A stretch of DNA of 64,000 nt from Siphonodentalium dalli (Eukaryota; Mollusca; Scaphopoda; Gadilida; Siphonodentaliidae): positions 140,633,954 to 140,697,953 of the forward strand of contig CP136064.1 of the NCBI GenBank assembly GCA_032622095.1, given 5' to 3'. The translations under genes and the position numbers were made by a program. Below the pieces are notes generated by a model. That model was not told where the DNA came from. It ran no database searches and saw only the letters and a program-made list of their open reading frames with translations. Shown piece after piece: positions 32,801-47,800 of the stretch (the stretch's first letter is position 1; the number at the start of each line of letters is the position of its first letter).

Positions 32801-35800
32801 AAGAGTTACCGCCCATAGTTGGCAAACCTCTATTTTATTGTACTCTGTTGTCCTCCCGTATTATTCCAGATAACTGCATTTGGTTTTTGTAGTCGTATTG
32901 ACCGTTGTCAGCTTAGTCCAAGGAAGAAAATTTGACAGGGTTGGACATATATTTTTACAATAGGATGGGGGTGCCAAATTAAAAAAAAAAAATTCGTTAC
33001 GAATCTCGTCTATTTCTGTGTATGGCTTGACTGTGTAAAGCTGATCAAATACCGCGAAAAAAAATTGAAATCTGAGTAGAAATACCAGAGTTGTGGGCCC
33101 TCAAATTTTTTTTTGGGGGGACAATCGGGTTGTCGCCCTATCTCCTTTAAAACGGACAATCATTGCAAATAGTGACACACTTCTAAGTATCCAGACTATC
33201 TAGTGCTCGGTGTGAGCCAAATGTTTCCAGTGTCGGTTCAGTATTGTGGTTCTGGGGAGGGGTGGTTTATGGTTCAATATTTTATTTAGTCTCCGAATCA
33301 GATGAAACTTGGAATATAACATCTACCCTACAAACTTATCACGACGCAGAAAACAGATCTCAGATCCGTTGGAAAATGGCGGAGATTTGGACCCTCAAAG
33401 TTTGAACTTGGGCCCATATGCTTTCCAATAACCGAAATGTTTTTCGTCTCCGATTCAGATGAAATGCATTCCATACAATATATGTGAGCAGCAGATCACA
33501 AAACTGAAAACAATTTTTAAATCCATTGGAAAATAACGGAGTTACGGGTCTTCAAAATTCGCATTTTGAGCCTGGGTTGACAATTTCCCAATCCCGTCAC
33601 CCAATTTCGAGGCTGGGGTGGGGTCACTTGCAATCACTTGAGATCAACATAAACATGGTAAGGACGTGATATAATCATCCTACTTCCTATTTTCCGTCCC
33701 TAAACTACGATGTTTTCAGCTCAAGATTCGCCCTATTATTATACTTCCATGGTGTAACCAAGGAAGTATATTGTTTTTCTACTGAGGTCGTTTTCCGTTT
33801 ATTTCGAAATACTCAGAAACTGATTGCAGTAGGAACGCGAAATCTCTAGCGAATGTAGGCATCGAAGGTTTACTAAATATAATGGTATCAGGATTTCCGC
33901 CCAATGTTTCTTGGCGGAGTTATGGCCCTTTTGCGATTATTTTTCATTGTTATTATTATTATACTTGACACTTTTGTAATCACTATTACTCGAAAAGTAC
34001 AAGAAGTAGGACACCAAAACTTGGTAAGTAGGTTGGGGTACATGAGTTCTAACCATATGGCCCATAACGATTTTGTCCGCGCTTTCACCGAGGAGTTATC
34101 TCCCTTTATTTGAAAAAATGTCATTTTATTATCTCGGAAATTATAAGAAACAGAGCATCGAAAATTAGACCGTATGCACATCTCGATATGCACTACTGCC
34201 CACGGGCATAAAAACTTGTGTCCGCGCTTTCCCTGAAGAGTTACCGCCCATAGTTGGCAAACCTCTATTTTATTGTACTCTGTTGTCCTCCCGTATTATT
34301 CCAGATAACTGCATTTGGTTTTTGTAGTCGTATTGACCGTTGTCAGCTTAGTCCAAGGAAGAAAATTTGACAGGGTTGGACATATATTTTTACAATAGGA
34401 TGGGGGTGCCAAATTAAAAAAAAAAAATTCGTTACGAATCTCGTCTATTTCTGTGTATGGCTTGACTGTGTAAAGCTGATCAAATACCGCGAAAACAAAT
34501 TGAAATCTGAGTAGAAATACCAGAGTTGTGGGCCCTCAAATTTTTTTTGGGGGGGACAATCGGGTTGTCGCCCTATCTCCTTTAAAACGGACAATCATTG
34601 CAAATAGTGACACACTTCTAAGTATCCAGACTATCTAGTGCTCGGTGTGAGCCAAATGTTTCCAGTGTCGGTTCAGTATTGTGGTTCTGGGGAGGGGTGG
34701 TTTATGGTTCAATATTTTATTTAGTCTCCGAATCAGATGAAACTTGGAATATAACATCTACCCTACAAACTTATCACGACGCTGAAAACAGATCTCAGAT
34801 CCGTTGGAAAATGGCGGAGATTTGGACCCTCAAAGTTTGAACTTGGGCCCATATGCTTTCCAATAACCGAAATGTTTTTCGTCTCCGATTCAGATGAAAT
34901 GCATTCCATACAATATATGTGAGCAGCAGATCACAAAACTGAAAACAATTTTTAAATCCATTGGAAAATAACGGAGTTACGGGTCTTCAAAATTCGCATT
35001 TTGAGCCTGGGTTGACAATTTCCCAATCCCGTCACCCAATTTCGAGGCTGGGGTGGGGTCACTTGCAATCACTTGAGATCAACATAAACATGGTAAGGAC
35101 GTGATATAATCATCCTACTTCCTATTTTCCGTCCCAAAAACTACGATGTTTTCAGCTCAAGATTCGCCCTATTATTATACTTCCATGGTGTAACCAAGGA
35201 AGTATATTGTTTTTCTACTGAGGTCGTTTTCCGTTTATTTCGAAATACTCAGAAACTGATTCCAGTAGGAACGCGAAATCTCTAGCGAATGTAGGCATCG
35301 AAGGTTTACTAAATATAATGGTATCAGGATTTCCGCCCAATGTTTCTTGGCGGAGTTATGGCCCTTTTGCGATTATTTTTCATTGTTATTATTATTATAC
35401 TTGACACTTTTGTAATCACTATTACTCGAAAAGTACAAGAAGTAGGACACCAAAACTTGGTAAGTAGGTTGGGGTACATGAGTTCTAACCATATGGCCCA
35501 TAACGATTTTGTCCGCGCTTTCACCGAGGAGTTATCTCCCTTTATTTGAAAAAATGTCATTTTATTATCTCGGAAATTATAAGAAGCAGAGCATCGAAAA
35601 TTAGACCGTATGCACATCTCGATATGCACTACTGCCCACGGGCATAAAAACTTGTGTCCGCGCTTTCCCTGAAGAGTTACCGCCCATAGTTGGCAAACCT
35701 CTATTTTATTGTACTCTGTTGTCCTCCCGTATTATTCCAGATAACTGCATTTGGTTTTTGTAGTCGTATTGACCGTTGTCAGCTTAGTCCAAGGAAGAAA

Positions 35801-38800
35801 ATTTGACAGGGTTGGACATATATTTTTACAATAGGATGGGGGTGCCAAATTAAAAAAAAAAAATTCGTTACGAATCTCGTCTATTTCTGTGTATGGCTTG
35901 ACTGTGTAAAGCTGATCAAATACCGCGAAAAAAAATTGAAATCTGAGTAGAAATACCAGAGTTGTGGGCCCTCAATTTTTTTTTTGGGGGGACAATCGGG
36001 TTGTCGCCCTATCTCCTTTAAAACGGACAATCATTGCAAATAGTGACACACTTCTAAGTATCCAGACTATCTAGTGCTCGGTGTGAGCCAAATGTTTCCA
36101 GTGTCGGTTCAGTATTGTGGTTCTGGGGAGGGGTGGTTTATGGTTCAATATTTTATTTAGTCTCCGAATCAGATGAAACTTGGAATATAACATCTACCCT
36201 ACAAACTTATCACGACGCTGAAAACAGATCTCAGATCTGTTGGAAAATGGCGGAGATTTGGACCCTCAAAGTTTGAACTTGGGCCCATATGCTTTCCAAT
36301 AACCGAAATGTTTTTCGTCTCCGATTCAGATGAAATGCATTCCATACAATATATGTGAGCAGCAGATCACAAAACTGAAAACAATTTTTAAATCCATTGG
36401 AAAATAACGGAGTTACGGGTCTTCAAAATTCGCATTTTGAGCCTGGGTTGACAATTTCCCAATCCCGTCACCCAATTTCGAGGCTGGGGTGGGGTCACTT
36501 GCAATCACTTGAGATCAACATAAACATGGTAAGGACGTGATATAATCATCCTACTTCCTATTTTCCGTCCCTAAACTACGATGTTTTCAGCTCAAGATTC
36601 GCCCTATTATTATACTTCCATGGTGTAACCAAGGAAGTATATTGTTTTTCTACTGAGGTCGTTTTCCGTTTATTTCGAAATACTCAGAAACTGATTGCAG
36701 TAGGAACGCGAAATCTCTAGCGAATGTAGGCATCGAAGGTTTACTAAATATAATGGTATCAGGATTTCCGCCCAATGTTTCTTGGCGGAGTTATGGCCCT
36801 TTTGCGATTATTTTTCATTGTTATTATTATTATACTTGACACTTTTGTAATCACTATTACTCGAAAAGTACAAGAAGTAGGACACCAAAACTTGGTAAGT
36901 AGGTTGGGGTACATGAGTTCTAACCATATGGCCCATAACGATTTTTTCCGCGCTTTCACCGAGGAGTTATCTCCCTTTATTTGAAAAAATGTCATTTTAT
37001 TATCTCGGAAATTATAAGAAGCAGAGCATCGAAAATTAGACCGTATGCACATCTCGATATGCACTACTGCCCACGGGCATAAAAACTTGTGTCCGCGCTT
37101 TCCCTGAAGAGTTACCGCCCATAGTTGGCAAACCTCTATTTTATTGTACTCTGTTGTCCTCCCGTATTATTCCAGATAACTGCATTTGGTTTTTGTAGTC
37201 GTATTGACCGTTGTCAGCTTAGTCCAAGGAAGAAAATTTGACAGGGTTGGACATATATTTTTACAATAGGATGGGGGTGCCAAATTAAAAAAAAAAATTC
37301 GTTACGAATCTCGTCTATTTCTGTGTATGGCTTGACTGTGTAAAGCTGATCAAATACCGCGAAAAAAAATTGAAATCTGAGTAGAAATACCAGAGTTGTG
37401 GGCCCTCAAATTTTTTTTTGGGGGGACAATCGGGTTGTCGCCCTATCTCCTTTAAAACGGACAATCATTGCAAATAGTGACACACTTCTAAGTATCCAGA
37501 CTATCTAGTGCTCGGTGTGAGCCAAATGTTTCCAGTGTCGGTTCAGTATTGTGGTTCTGGGGAGGGGTGGTTTATGGTTCAATATTTTATTTAGTCTCCG
37601 AATCAGATGAAACTTGGAATATAACATCTACCCTACAAACTTATCACGACGCTGAAAACAGATCTCAGATCCGTTGGAAAATGGCGGAGATTTGGACCCT
37701 CAAAGTTTGAACTTGGGCCCATATGCTTTCCAATAACCGAAATGTTTTTCGTCTCCGATTCAGATGAAATGCATTCCATACAATATATGTGAGCAGCAGA
37801 TCACAAAACTGAAAACAATTTTTAAATCCATTGGAAAATAACGGAGTTACGGGTCTTCAAAATTCGCATTTTGAGCCTGGGTTGACAATTTCCCAATCCC
37901 GTCACCCAATTTCGAGGCTGGGGTGGGGTCACTTGCAATCACTTGAGATCAACATAAACATGGTAAGGACGTGATATAATCATCCTACTTCCTATTTTCC
38001 GTCCCTAAACTACGATGTTTTCAGCTCAAGATTCGCCCTATTATTATACTTCCATGGTGTAACCAAGGAAGTATATTGTTTTTCTACTGAGGTCGTTTTC
38101 CGTTTATTTCGAAATACTCAGAAACTGATTGCAGTAGGAACGCGAAATCTCTAGCGAATGTAGGCATCGAAGGTTTACTAAATATAATGGTATCAGGATT
38201 TCCGCCCAATGTTTCTTGGCGGAGTTATGGCCCTTTTGCGATTATTTTTCATTGTTATTATTATTATACTTGACACTTTTGTAATCACTATTACTCGAAA
38301 AGTACAAGAAGTAGGACACCAAAACTTGGTAAGTAGGTTGGGGTACATGAGTTCTAACCATATGGCCCATAACGATTTTGTCCGCGCTTTCACCGAGGAG
38401 TTATCTCCCTTTATTTGAAAAAATGTCATTTTATTATCTCGGAAATTATAAGAAACAGAGCATCGAAAATTAGACCGTATGCACATCTCGATATGCACTA
38501 CTGCCCACGGGCATAAAAACTTGTGTCCGCGCTTTCCCTGAAGAGTTACCGCCCATAGTTGGCAAACCTCTATTTTATTGTACTCTGTTGTCCTCCCGTA
38601 TTATTCCAGATAACTGCATTTGGTTTTTGTAGTCGTATTGACCGTTGTCAGCTTAGTCCAAGGAAGAAAATTTGACAGGGTTGGACATATATTTTTACAA
38701 TAGGATGGGGGTGCCAAATTAAAAAAGAAAATTCGTTACGAATCTCGTCTATTTCTGTGTATGGTTTGACTGTGTAAAGCTGATCAAATACCGCGAAAAA

Positions 38801-41800
38801 AAATTGAAATCTGAGTAGAAATACCAGAGTTGTGGGCCCTCAAATTTTTTTTTGGGGGGACAATCGGGTTGTCGCCCTATCTCCTTTAAAACGGACAATC
38901 ATTGCAAATAGTGACACACTTCTAAGTATCCAGACTATCTAGTGCTCGGTGTGAGCCAAATGTTTCCAGTGTCGGTTCAGTATTGTGGTTCTGGGGAGGG
39001 GTGGTTTATGGTTCAATATTTTATTTAGTCTCCGAATCAGATGAAACTTGGAATATAACATCTACCCTACAAACTTATCACGACGCTGAAAACAGATCTC
39101 AGATCCGTTGGAAAATGGCGGAGATTTGGACCCTCAAAGTTTGAACTTGGGCCCATATGCTTTCCAATAACCGAAATGTTTTTCGTCTCCGATTCAGATG
39201 AAATGCATTCCATACAATATATGTGAGCAGCAAATCACAAAACTGAAAACAATTTTTAAATCCATTGGAAAATAACGGAGTTACGGGTCTTCAAAATTCG
39301 CATTTTGAGCCTGGGTTGACAATTTCCCAATCCCGTCACCCAATTTCGAGGCTGGGGTGGGGTCACTTGCAATCACTTGAGATCAACATAAACATGGTAA
39401 GGACGTGATATAATCATCCTACTTCCTATTTTCCGTCCCTAAACTACGATGTTTTCAGCTCAAGATTCGCCCTATTATTATACTTCCATGGTGTAACCAA
39501 GGAAGTATATTGTTTTTCTACTGAGGTCGTTTTCCGTTTATTTCGAAATACTCAGAAACTGATTGCAGTAGGAACGCGAAATCTCTAGCGAATGTAGGCA
39601 TCGAAGGTTTACTAAATATAATGGTATCAGGATTTCCGCCCAATGTTTCTTGGCGGAGTTATGGCCCTTTTGCGATTATTTTTCATTGTTATTATTATTA
39701 TACTTGACACTTTTGTAATCACTATTACTCGAAAAGTACAAGAAGTAGGACACCAAAACTTGGTAAGTAGGTTGGGGTACATGAGTTCTAACCATATGGC
39801 CCATAACGATTTTGTCCGCGCTTTCACCGAGGAGTTATCTCCCTTTATTTGAAAAAATGTCATTTTATTATCTCGGAAATTATAAGAAGCAGAGCATCGA
39901 AAATTAGACCGTATGCACATCTCGATATGCACTACTGCCCACGGGCATAACAACTTGTGTCCGCGCTTTCCCTGAAGAGTTACCGCCCATAGTTGGCAAA
40001 CCTCTATTTTATTGTACTCTGTTATCCTCCCGTATTATTCCAGATAACTGCATTTGGTTTTTGTAGTCGTATTGACCGTTGTCAGCTTAGTCCAAGGAAG
40101 AAAATTTGACAGGGTTGGACATATATTTTTACAATAGGATGGGGGTGCCAAATTAAAAAAAAAAAATTCGTTACGAATCTCGTCTATTTCTGTGTATGGC
40201 TTGACTGTGTAAAGCTGATCAAATACCGCGAAAAAAAATTGAAATCTGAGTAGAAATACCAGAGTTGTGGGCCCTCAAATTTTTTTTTGGGGGGACAATC
40301 GGGTTGTCGCCCTATCTCCTTTAAAACGGACAATCATTGCAAATAGTGACACACTTCTAAGTATCCAGACTATCTAGTGCTCGGTGTGAGCCAATTGTTT
40401 CCAGTGTCGGTTCAGTATTGTGGTTCTGGGGAGGGGTGGTTTATGGTTCAATATTTTATTTAGTCTCCGAATCAGATGAAACTTGGAATATAACATCTAC
40501 CCTACAAACTTATCACGACGCTGAAAACAGATCTCAGATCCGTTGGAAAATGGCGGAGATTTGGACCCTCAAAGTTTGAACTTGGGCCCATATGCTTTCC
40601 AATAACCGAAATGTTTTTCGTCTCCGATTCAGATGAAATGCATTCCATACAATATATGTGAGCAGCAAATCACAAAACTGAAAACAATTTTTAAATCCAT
40701 TGGAAAATAACGGAGTTACGGGTCTTCAAAATTCGCATTTTGAGCCTGGGTTGACAATTTCCCAATCCCGTCACCCAATTTCGAGGCTGGGGTGGGGTCA
40801 CTTGCAATCACTTGAGATCAACATAAACATGGTAAGGACGTGATATAATCATCCTACTTCCTATTTTCCGTCCCTAAACTACGATGTTTTCAGCTCAAGA
40901 TTCGCCCTATTATTATACTTCCATGGTGTAACCAAGGAAGTATATTGTTTTTCTACTGAGGTCGTTTTCCGTTTATTTCGAAATACTCAGAAACTGATTG
41001 CAGTAGGAACGCGAAATCTCTAGCGAATGTAGGCATCGAAGGTTTACTAAATATAATGGTATCAGGATTTCCGCCCAATGTTTCTTGGCGGAGTTATGGC
41101 CCTTTTGCGATTATTTTTCATTGTTATTATTATTATACTTGACACTTTTGTAATCACTATTACTCGAAAAGTACAAGAAGTAGGACACCAAAACTTGGTA
41201 AGTAGGTTGGGGTACATGAGTTCTAACCATATGGCCCATAACGATTTTGTCCGCGCTTTCACCGAGGAGTTATCTCCCTTTATTTGAAAAAATGTCATTT
41301 TATTATCTCGGAAATTATAAGAAGCAGAGCATCGAAAATTAGACCGTATGCACATCTCGATATGCACTACTGCCCACGGGCATAACAACTTGTGTCCGCG
41401 CTTTCCCTGAAGAGTTACCGCCCATAGTTGGCAAACCTCTATTTTATTGTACTCTGTTATCCTCCCGTATTATTCCAGATAACTGCATTTGGTTTTTGTA
41501 GTCGTATTGACCGTTGTCAGCTTAGTCCAAGGAAGAAAATTTGACAGGGTTGGACATATATTTTTACAATAGGATGGGGGTGCCAAATTAAAAAAAAAAA
41601 ATTCGTTACGAATCTCGTCTATTTCTGTGTATGGCTTGACTGTGTAAAGCTGATCAAATACCGCGAAAAAAAATTGAAATCTGAGTAGAAATACCAGAGT
41701 TGTGGGCCCTCAAATTTTTTTTTGGGGGGACAATCGGGTTGTCGCCCTATCTCCTTTAAAACGGACAATCATTGCAAATAGTGACACACTTCTAAGTATC

Positions 41801-44800
41801 CAGACTATCTAGTGCTCGGTGTGAGCCAATTGTTTCCAGTGTCGGTTCAGTATTGTGGTTCTGGGGAGGGGTGGTTTATGGTTCAATATTTTATTTAGTC
41901 TCCGAATCAGATGAAACTTGGAATATAACATCTACCCTACAAACTTATCACGACGCTGAAAACAGATCTCAGATCCGTTGGAAAATGGCGGAGATTTGGA
42001 CCCTCAAAGTTTGAACTTGGGCCCATATGCTTTCCAATAACCGAAATGTTTTTCGTCTCCGATTCAGATGAAATGCATTCCATACAATATATGTGAGCAG
42101 CAGATCACAAAACTGAAAACAATTTTTAAATCCATTGGAAAATAACGGAGTTACGGGTCTTCAAAATTCGCATTTTGAGCCTGGGTTGACAATTTCCCAA
42201 TCCCGTCACCCAATTTCGAGGCTGGGGTGGGGTCACTTGCAATCACTTGAGATCAACATAAACATGGTAAGGACGTGATATAATCATCCTACTTCCTATT
42301 TTCCGTCCCTAAACTACGATGTTTTCAGCTCAAGATTCGCCCTATTATTATACTTCCATGGTGTAACCAAGGAAGTATATTGTTTTTCTACTGAGGTCGT
42401 TTTCCGTTTATTTCGAAATACTCAGAAACTGATTGCAGTAGGAACGCGAAATCTCTAGCGAATGTAGGCATCGAAGGTTTACTAAATATAATGGTATCAG
42501 GATTTCCGCCCAATGTTTCTTGGCGGAGTTATGGCCCTTTTGCGATTATTTTTCATTGTTATTATTATTATACTTGACACTTTTGTAATCACTATTACTC
42601 GAAAAGTACAAGAAGTAGGACACCAAAACTTGGTAAGTAGGTTGGGGTACATGAGTTCTAACCATATGGCCCATAACGATTTTGTCCGCGCTTTCACCGA
42701 GGAGTTATCTCCCTTTATTTGAAAAAATGTCATTTTATTATCTCGGAAATTATAAGAAACAGAGCATCGAAAATTAGACCGTATGCACATCTCGATATGC
42801 ACTACTGCCCACGGGCATAAAAACTTGTGTCCGCGCTTTCCCTGAAGAGTTACCGCCCATAGTTGGCAAACCTCTATTTTATTGTACTCTGTTGTCCTCC
42901 CGTATTATTCCAGATAACTGCATTTGGTTTTTGTAGTCGTATTGACCGTTGTCAGCTTAGTCCAAGGAAGAAAATTTGACAGGGTTGGACATATATTTTT
43001 ACAATAGGATGGGGGTGCCAAATTAAAAAAAAAAATTCGTTACGAATCTCGTCTATTTCTGTGTATGGCTTGACTGTGTAAAGCTGATCAAATACCGCGA
43101 AAAAAATTTGAAATCTGAGTAGAAATACCAGAGTTGTGGGCCCTCAAATTTTTTTTTGGGGGGACAATCGGGTTGTCGCCCTATCTCCTTTAAAACGGAC
43201 AATCATTGCAAATAGTGACACACTTCTAAGTATCCAGACTATCTAGTGCTCGGTGTGAGCCAAATGTTTCCAGTGTCGGTTCAGTATTGTGGTTCTGGGG
43301 AGGGGTGGTTTATGGTTCAATATTTTATTTAGTCTCCGAATCAGATGAAACTTGGAATATAACATCTACCCTACAAATTTATCACGACGCTGAAAACAGA
43401 TCTCAGATCCGTTGGAAAATGGCGGAGATTTGGACCCTCAAAGTTTGAACTTGGGCCCATATGCTTTCCAATAACCGAAATATTTTTCGTCTCCGATTCA
43501 GATGAAATGCATTCCATACAATATATGTGAGCAGCAGATCACAAAACTGAAAACAATTTTTAAATCCATTGGAAAATAACGGAGTTACGGGTCTTCAAAA
43601 TTCGCATTTTGAGCCTGGGTTGACAATTTCCCAATCCCGTCACCCAATTTCGAGGCTGGGGTGGGGTCACTTGCAATCACTTGAGATCAACATAAACATG
43701 GTAAGGACGTGATATAATCATCCTACTTCCTATTTTCCGTCCCTAAACTACGATGTTTTCAGCTCAAGATTCGCCCTATTATTATACTTCCATGGTGTAA
43801 CCAAGGAAGTATATTGTTTTTCTACTGAGGTCGTTTTCCGTTTATTTCGAAATACTCAGAAACTGATTGCAGTAGGAACGCGAAATCTCTAGCGAATGTA
43901 GGCATCGAAGGTTTACTAAATATAATGGTATCAGGATTTCCGCCCAATGTTTCTTGGCGGAGTTATGGCCCTTTTGCGATTATTTTTCATTGTTATTATT
44001 ATTATACTTGACACTTTTGTAATCACTATTACTCGAAAAGTACAAGAAGTAGGACACCAAAACTTGGTAAGTAGGTTGGGGTACATGAGTTCTAACCATA
44101 TGGCCCATAACGATTTTGTCCGCGCTTTCACCGAGGAGTTATCTCCCTTTATTTGAAAAAATGTCATTTTATTATCTCGGAAATTATAAGAAACAGAGCA
44201 TCGAAAATTAGACCGTATGCACATCTCGATATGCACTACTGCCCACGGGCATAAAAACTTGTGTCCGCGCTTTCCCTGAAGAGTTACCGCCCATAGTTGG
44301 CAAACCTCTATTTTATTGTACTCTGTTGTCCTCCCGTATTATTCCAGATAACTGCATTTGGTTTTTGTAGTCGTATTGACCGTTGTCAGCTTAGTCCAAG
44401 GAAGAAAATTTGACAGGGTTGGACATATATTTTTACAATAGGATGGGGGTGCCAAATTAAAAAAAAAAAATTCGTTACGAATCTCGTCTATTTCTGTGTA
44501 TGGCTTGACTGTGTAAAGCTGATCAAATACCGCGAAAAAAAATTGAAATCTGAGTAGAAATACCAGAGTTGTGGGCCCTCAAATTTTTTTTTGGGGGGAC
44601 AATCGGGTTGTCGCCCTATCTCCTTTAAAACGGACAATCATTGCAAATAGTGACACACTTCTAAGTATCCAGACTATCTAGTGCTCGGTGTGAGCCAAAT
44701 GTTTCCAGTGTCGGTTCAGTATTGTGGTTCTGGGGAGGGGTGGTTTATGGTTCAATATTTTATTTAGTCTCCGAATCAGATGAAACTTGGAATATAACAT

Positions 44801-47800
44801 CTACCCTACAAACTTATCACGACGCTGAAAACAGATCTCAGATCCGTTGGAAAATGGCGGAGATTTGGACCCTCAAAGTTTGAACTTGGGCCCATATGCT
44901 TTCCAATAACCGAAATGTTTTTCGTCTCCGATTCAGATGAAATGCATTCCATACAATATATGTGAGCAGCAGATCACAAAACTGAAAACAATTTTTAAAT
45001 CCATTGGAAAATAACGGAGTTACGGGTCTTCAAAATTCGCATTTTGAGCCTGGGTTGACAATTTCCCAATCCCGTCACCCAATTTCGAGGCTGGGGTGGG
45101 GTCACTTGCAATCACTTGAGATCAACATAAACATGGTAAGGACGTGATATAATCATCCTACTTCCTATTTTCCGTCCCTAAACTACGATGTTTTCAGCTC
45201 AAGATTCGCCCTATTATTATACTTCCATGGTGTAACCAAGGAAGTATATTGTTTTTCTACTGAGGTCGTTTTCCGTTTATTTCGAAATACTCAGAAACTG
45301 ATTGCAGTAGGAACGCGAAATCTCTAGCGAATGTAGGCATCGAAGGTTTACTAAATATAATGGTATCAGGATTTCCGCCCAATGTTTCTTGGCGGAGTTA
45401 TGGCCCTTTTGCGATTATTTTTCATTGTTATTATTATTATACTTGACACTTTTGTAATCACTATTACTCGAAAAGTACAAGAAGTAGGACACCAAAACTT
45501 GGTAAGTAGGTTGGGGTACATGAGTTCTAACCATATGGCCCATAACGATTTTGTCCGCGCTTTCACCGAGGAGTTATCTCCCTTTATTTAAAAAAATGTC
45601 ATTTTATTATCTCGGAAATTATAAGAAGCAGAGCATCGAAAATTAGACCGTATGCACATCTCGATATGCACTACTGCCCACGGGCATAAACACTTGTGTC
45701 CGCGCTTTCCCTGAAGAGTTACCGCCCATAGTTGGCAAACCTCTATTTTATTGTACTCTGTTGTCCTCCCGTATTATTCCAGATAACTGCATTTGGTTTT
45801 TGTAGTCGTATTGACCGTTGTCAGCTTAGTCCAAGGAAGAAAATTTGACAGGGTTGGACATATATTTTTACAATAGGATGGGGGTGCCAAATTAAAAAAA
45901 AAAATTCGTTACGAATCTCGTCTATTTCTGTGTATGGCTTGACTGTGTAAAGCTGATCAAATACCGCGAAAAAAAATTGAAATCTGAGTAGAAATACCAG
46001 AGTTGTGTGCCCTCAAATTTTTTTTTGGGGGGACAATCGGGTTGTCGCCCTATCTCCTTTAAAACGGACAATCATTGCAAATAGTGACACACTTCTAAGT
46101 ATCCAGACTATCTAGTGCTCGGTGTGAGCCAAATGTTTCCAGTGTCGGTTCAGTATTGTGGTTCTGGGGAGGGGTGGTTTATGGTTCAATATTTTATTTA
46201 GTCTCCGAATCAGATGAAACTTGGAATATAACATCTACCCTACAAACTTATCACGACGCTGAAAACAGATCTCAGATCCGTTGGAAAATGGCGGAGATTT
46301 GGACCCTCAAAGTTTGAACTTGGGCCCATATGCTTTCCAATAACCGAAATGTTTTTCGTCTCCGATTCAGATGAAATGCATTCCATACAATATATGTGAG
46401 CAGCAGATCACAAAACTGAAAACAATTTTTAAATCCATTGGAAAATAACGGAGTTACGGGTCTTCAAAATTCGCATTTTGAGCCTGGGTTGACAATTTCC
46501 CAATCCCGTCACCCAATTTCGAGGCTGGGGTGGGGTCACTTGCAATCACTTGAGATCAACATAAACATGGTAAGGACGTGATATAATCATCCTACTTCCT
46601 ATTTTCCGTCCCTAAACTACGATGTTTTCAGCTCAAGATTCGCCCTATTATTATACTTCCATGGTGTAACCAAGGAAGTATATTGTTTTTCTACTGAGGT
46701 CGTTTTCCGTTTATTTCGAAATACTCAGAAACTGATTGCAGTAGGAACGCGAAATCTCTAGCGAATGTAGGCATCGAAGGTTTACTAAATATAATGGTAT
46801 CAGGATTTCCGCCCAATGTTTCTTGGCGGAGTTATGGCCCTTTTGCGATTATTTTTCATTGTTATTATTATTATACTTGACACTTTTGTAATCACTATTA
46901 CTCGAAAAGTACAAGAAGTAGGACACCAAAACTTGGTAAGTAGGTTGGGGTACATGAGTTCTAACCATATGGCCCATAACAATTTTGTCCGCGCTTTCAC
47001 CGAGGAGTTATCTCCCTTTATTTGAAAAAATGTCATTTTATTATCTCGGAAATTATAAGAAGCAGAGCATCGAAAATTAGACCGTATGCACATCTCGATA
47101 TGCACTACTGCCCACGGGCATAAAAACTTGTGTCCGCGCTTTCCCTGAAGAGTTACCGCCCATAGTTGGCAAACCTCTATTTTATTGTACTCTGTTGTCC
47201 TCCCGTATTATTCCAGATAACTGCATTTGGTTTTTGTAGTCGTATTGACCGTTGTCAGCTTAGTCCAAGAAAGAAAATTTGACAGGGTTGGCCATATATT
47301 TTTACAATAGGATGGGGGTGCCAAATTAAAAAAAAAAAATTCGTTACGAATCTCGTCTATTTCTGTGTATGGCTTGACTGTGTAAAGCTGATCAAATACC
47401 GCGAAAAAAAATTGAAATCTGAGTAAAAATACCAGAGTTGTGGGCCCTCAATTTTTTTTTTGGGGGGACAATCGGGTTGTCGCCCTATCTCCTTTAAAAC
47501 GGACAATCATTGCAAAAAGTGACACACTTCTAAGTATCCAGACTATCTAGTGCTCGGTGTGAGCCAAATGTTTCCAGTGTCGGTTCAGTATTGTGGTTCT
47601 GGGGAGGGGTGGTTTATGGTTCAATATTTTATTTAGTCTCCGAATCAGATGAAACTTGGAATATAACATCTACCCTACAAACTTATCACGACGCTGAAAA
47701 CAGATCTCAGATCCGTTGGAAAATGGCGGAGATTTGGACCCTCAAAGTTTGAACTTGGGCCCATATGCTTTCCAATAACCGAAATGTTTTTCGTCTCCGA

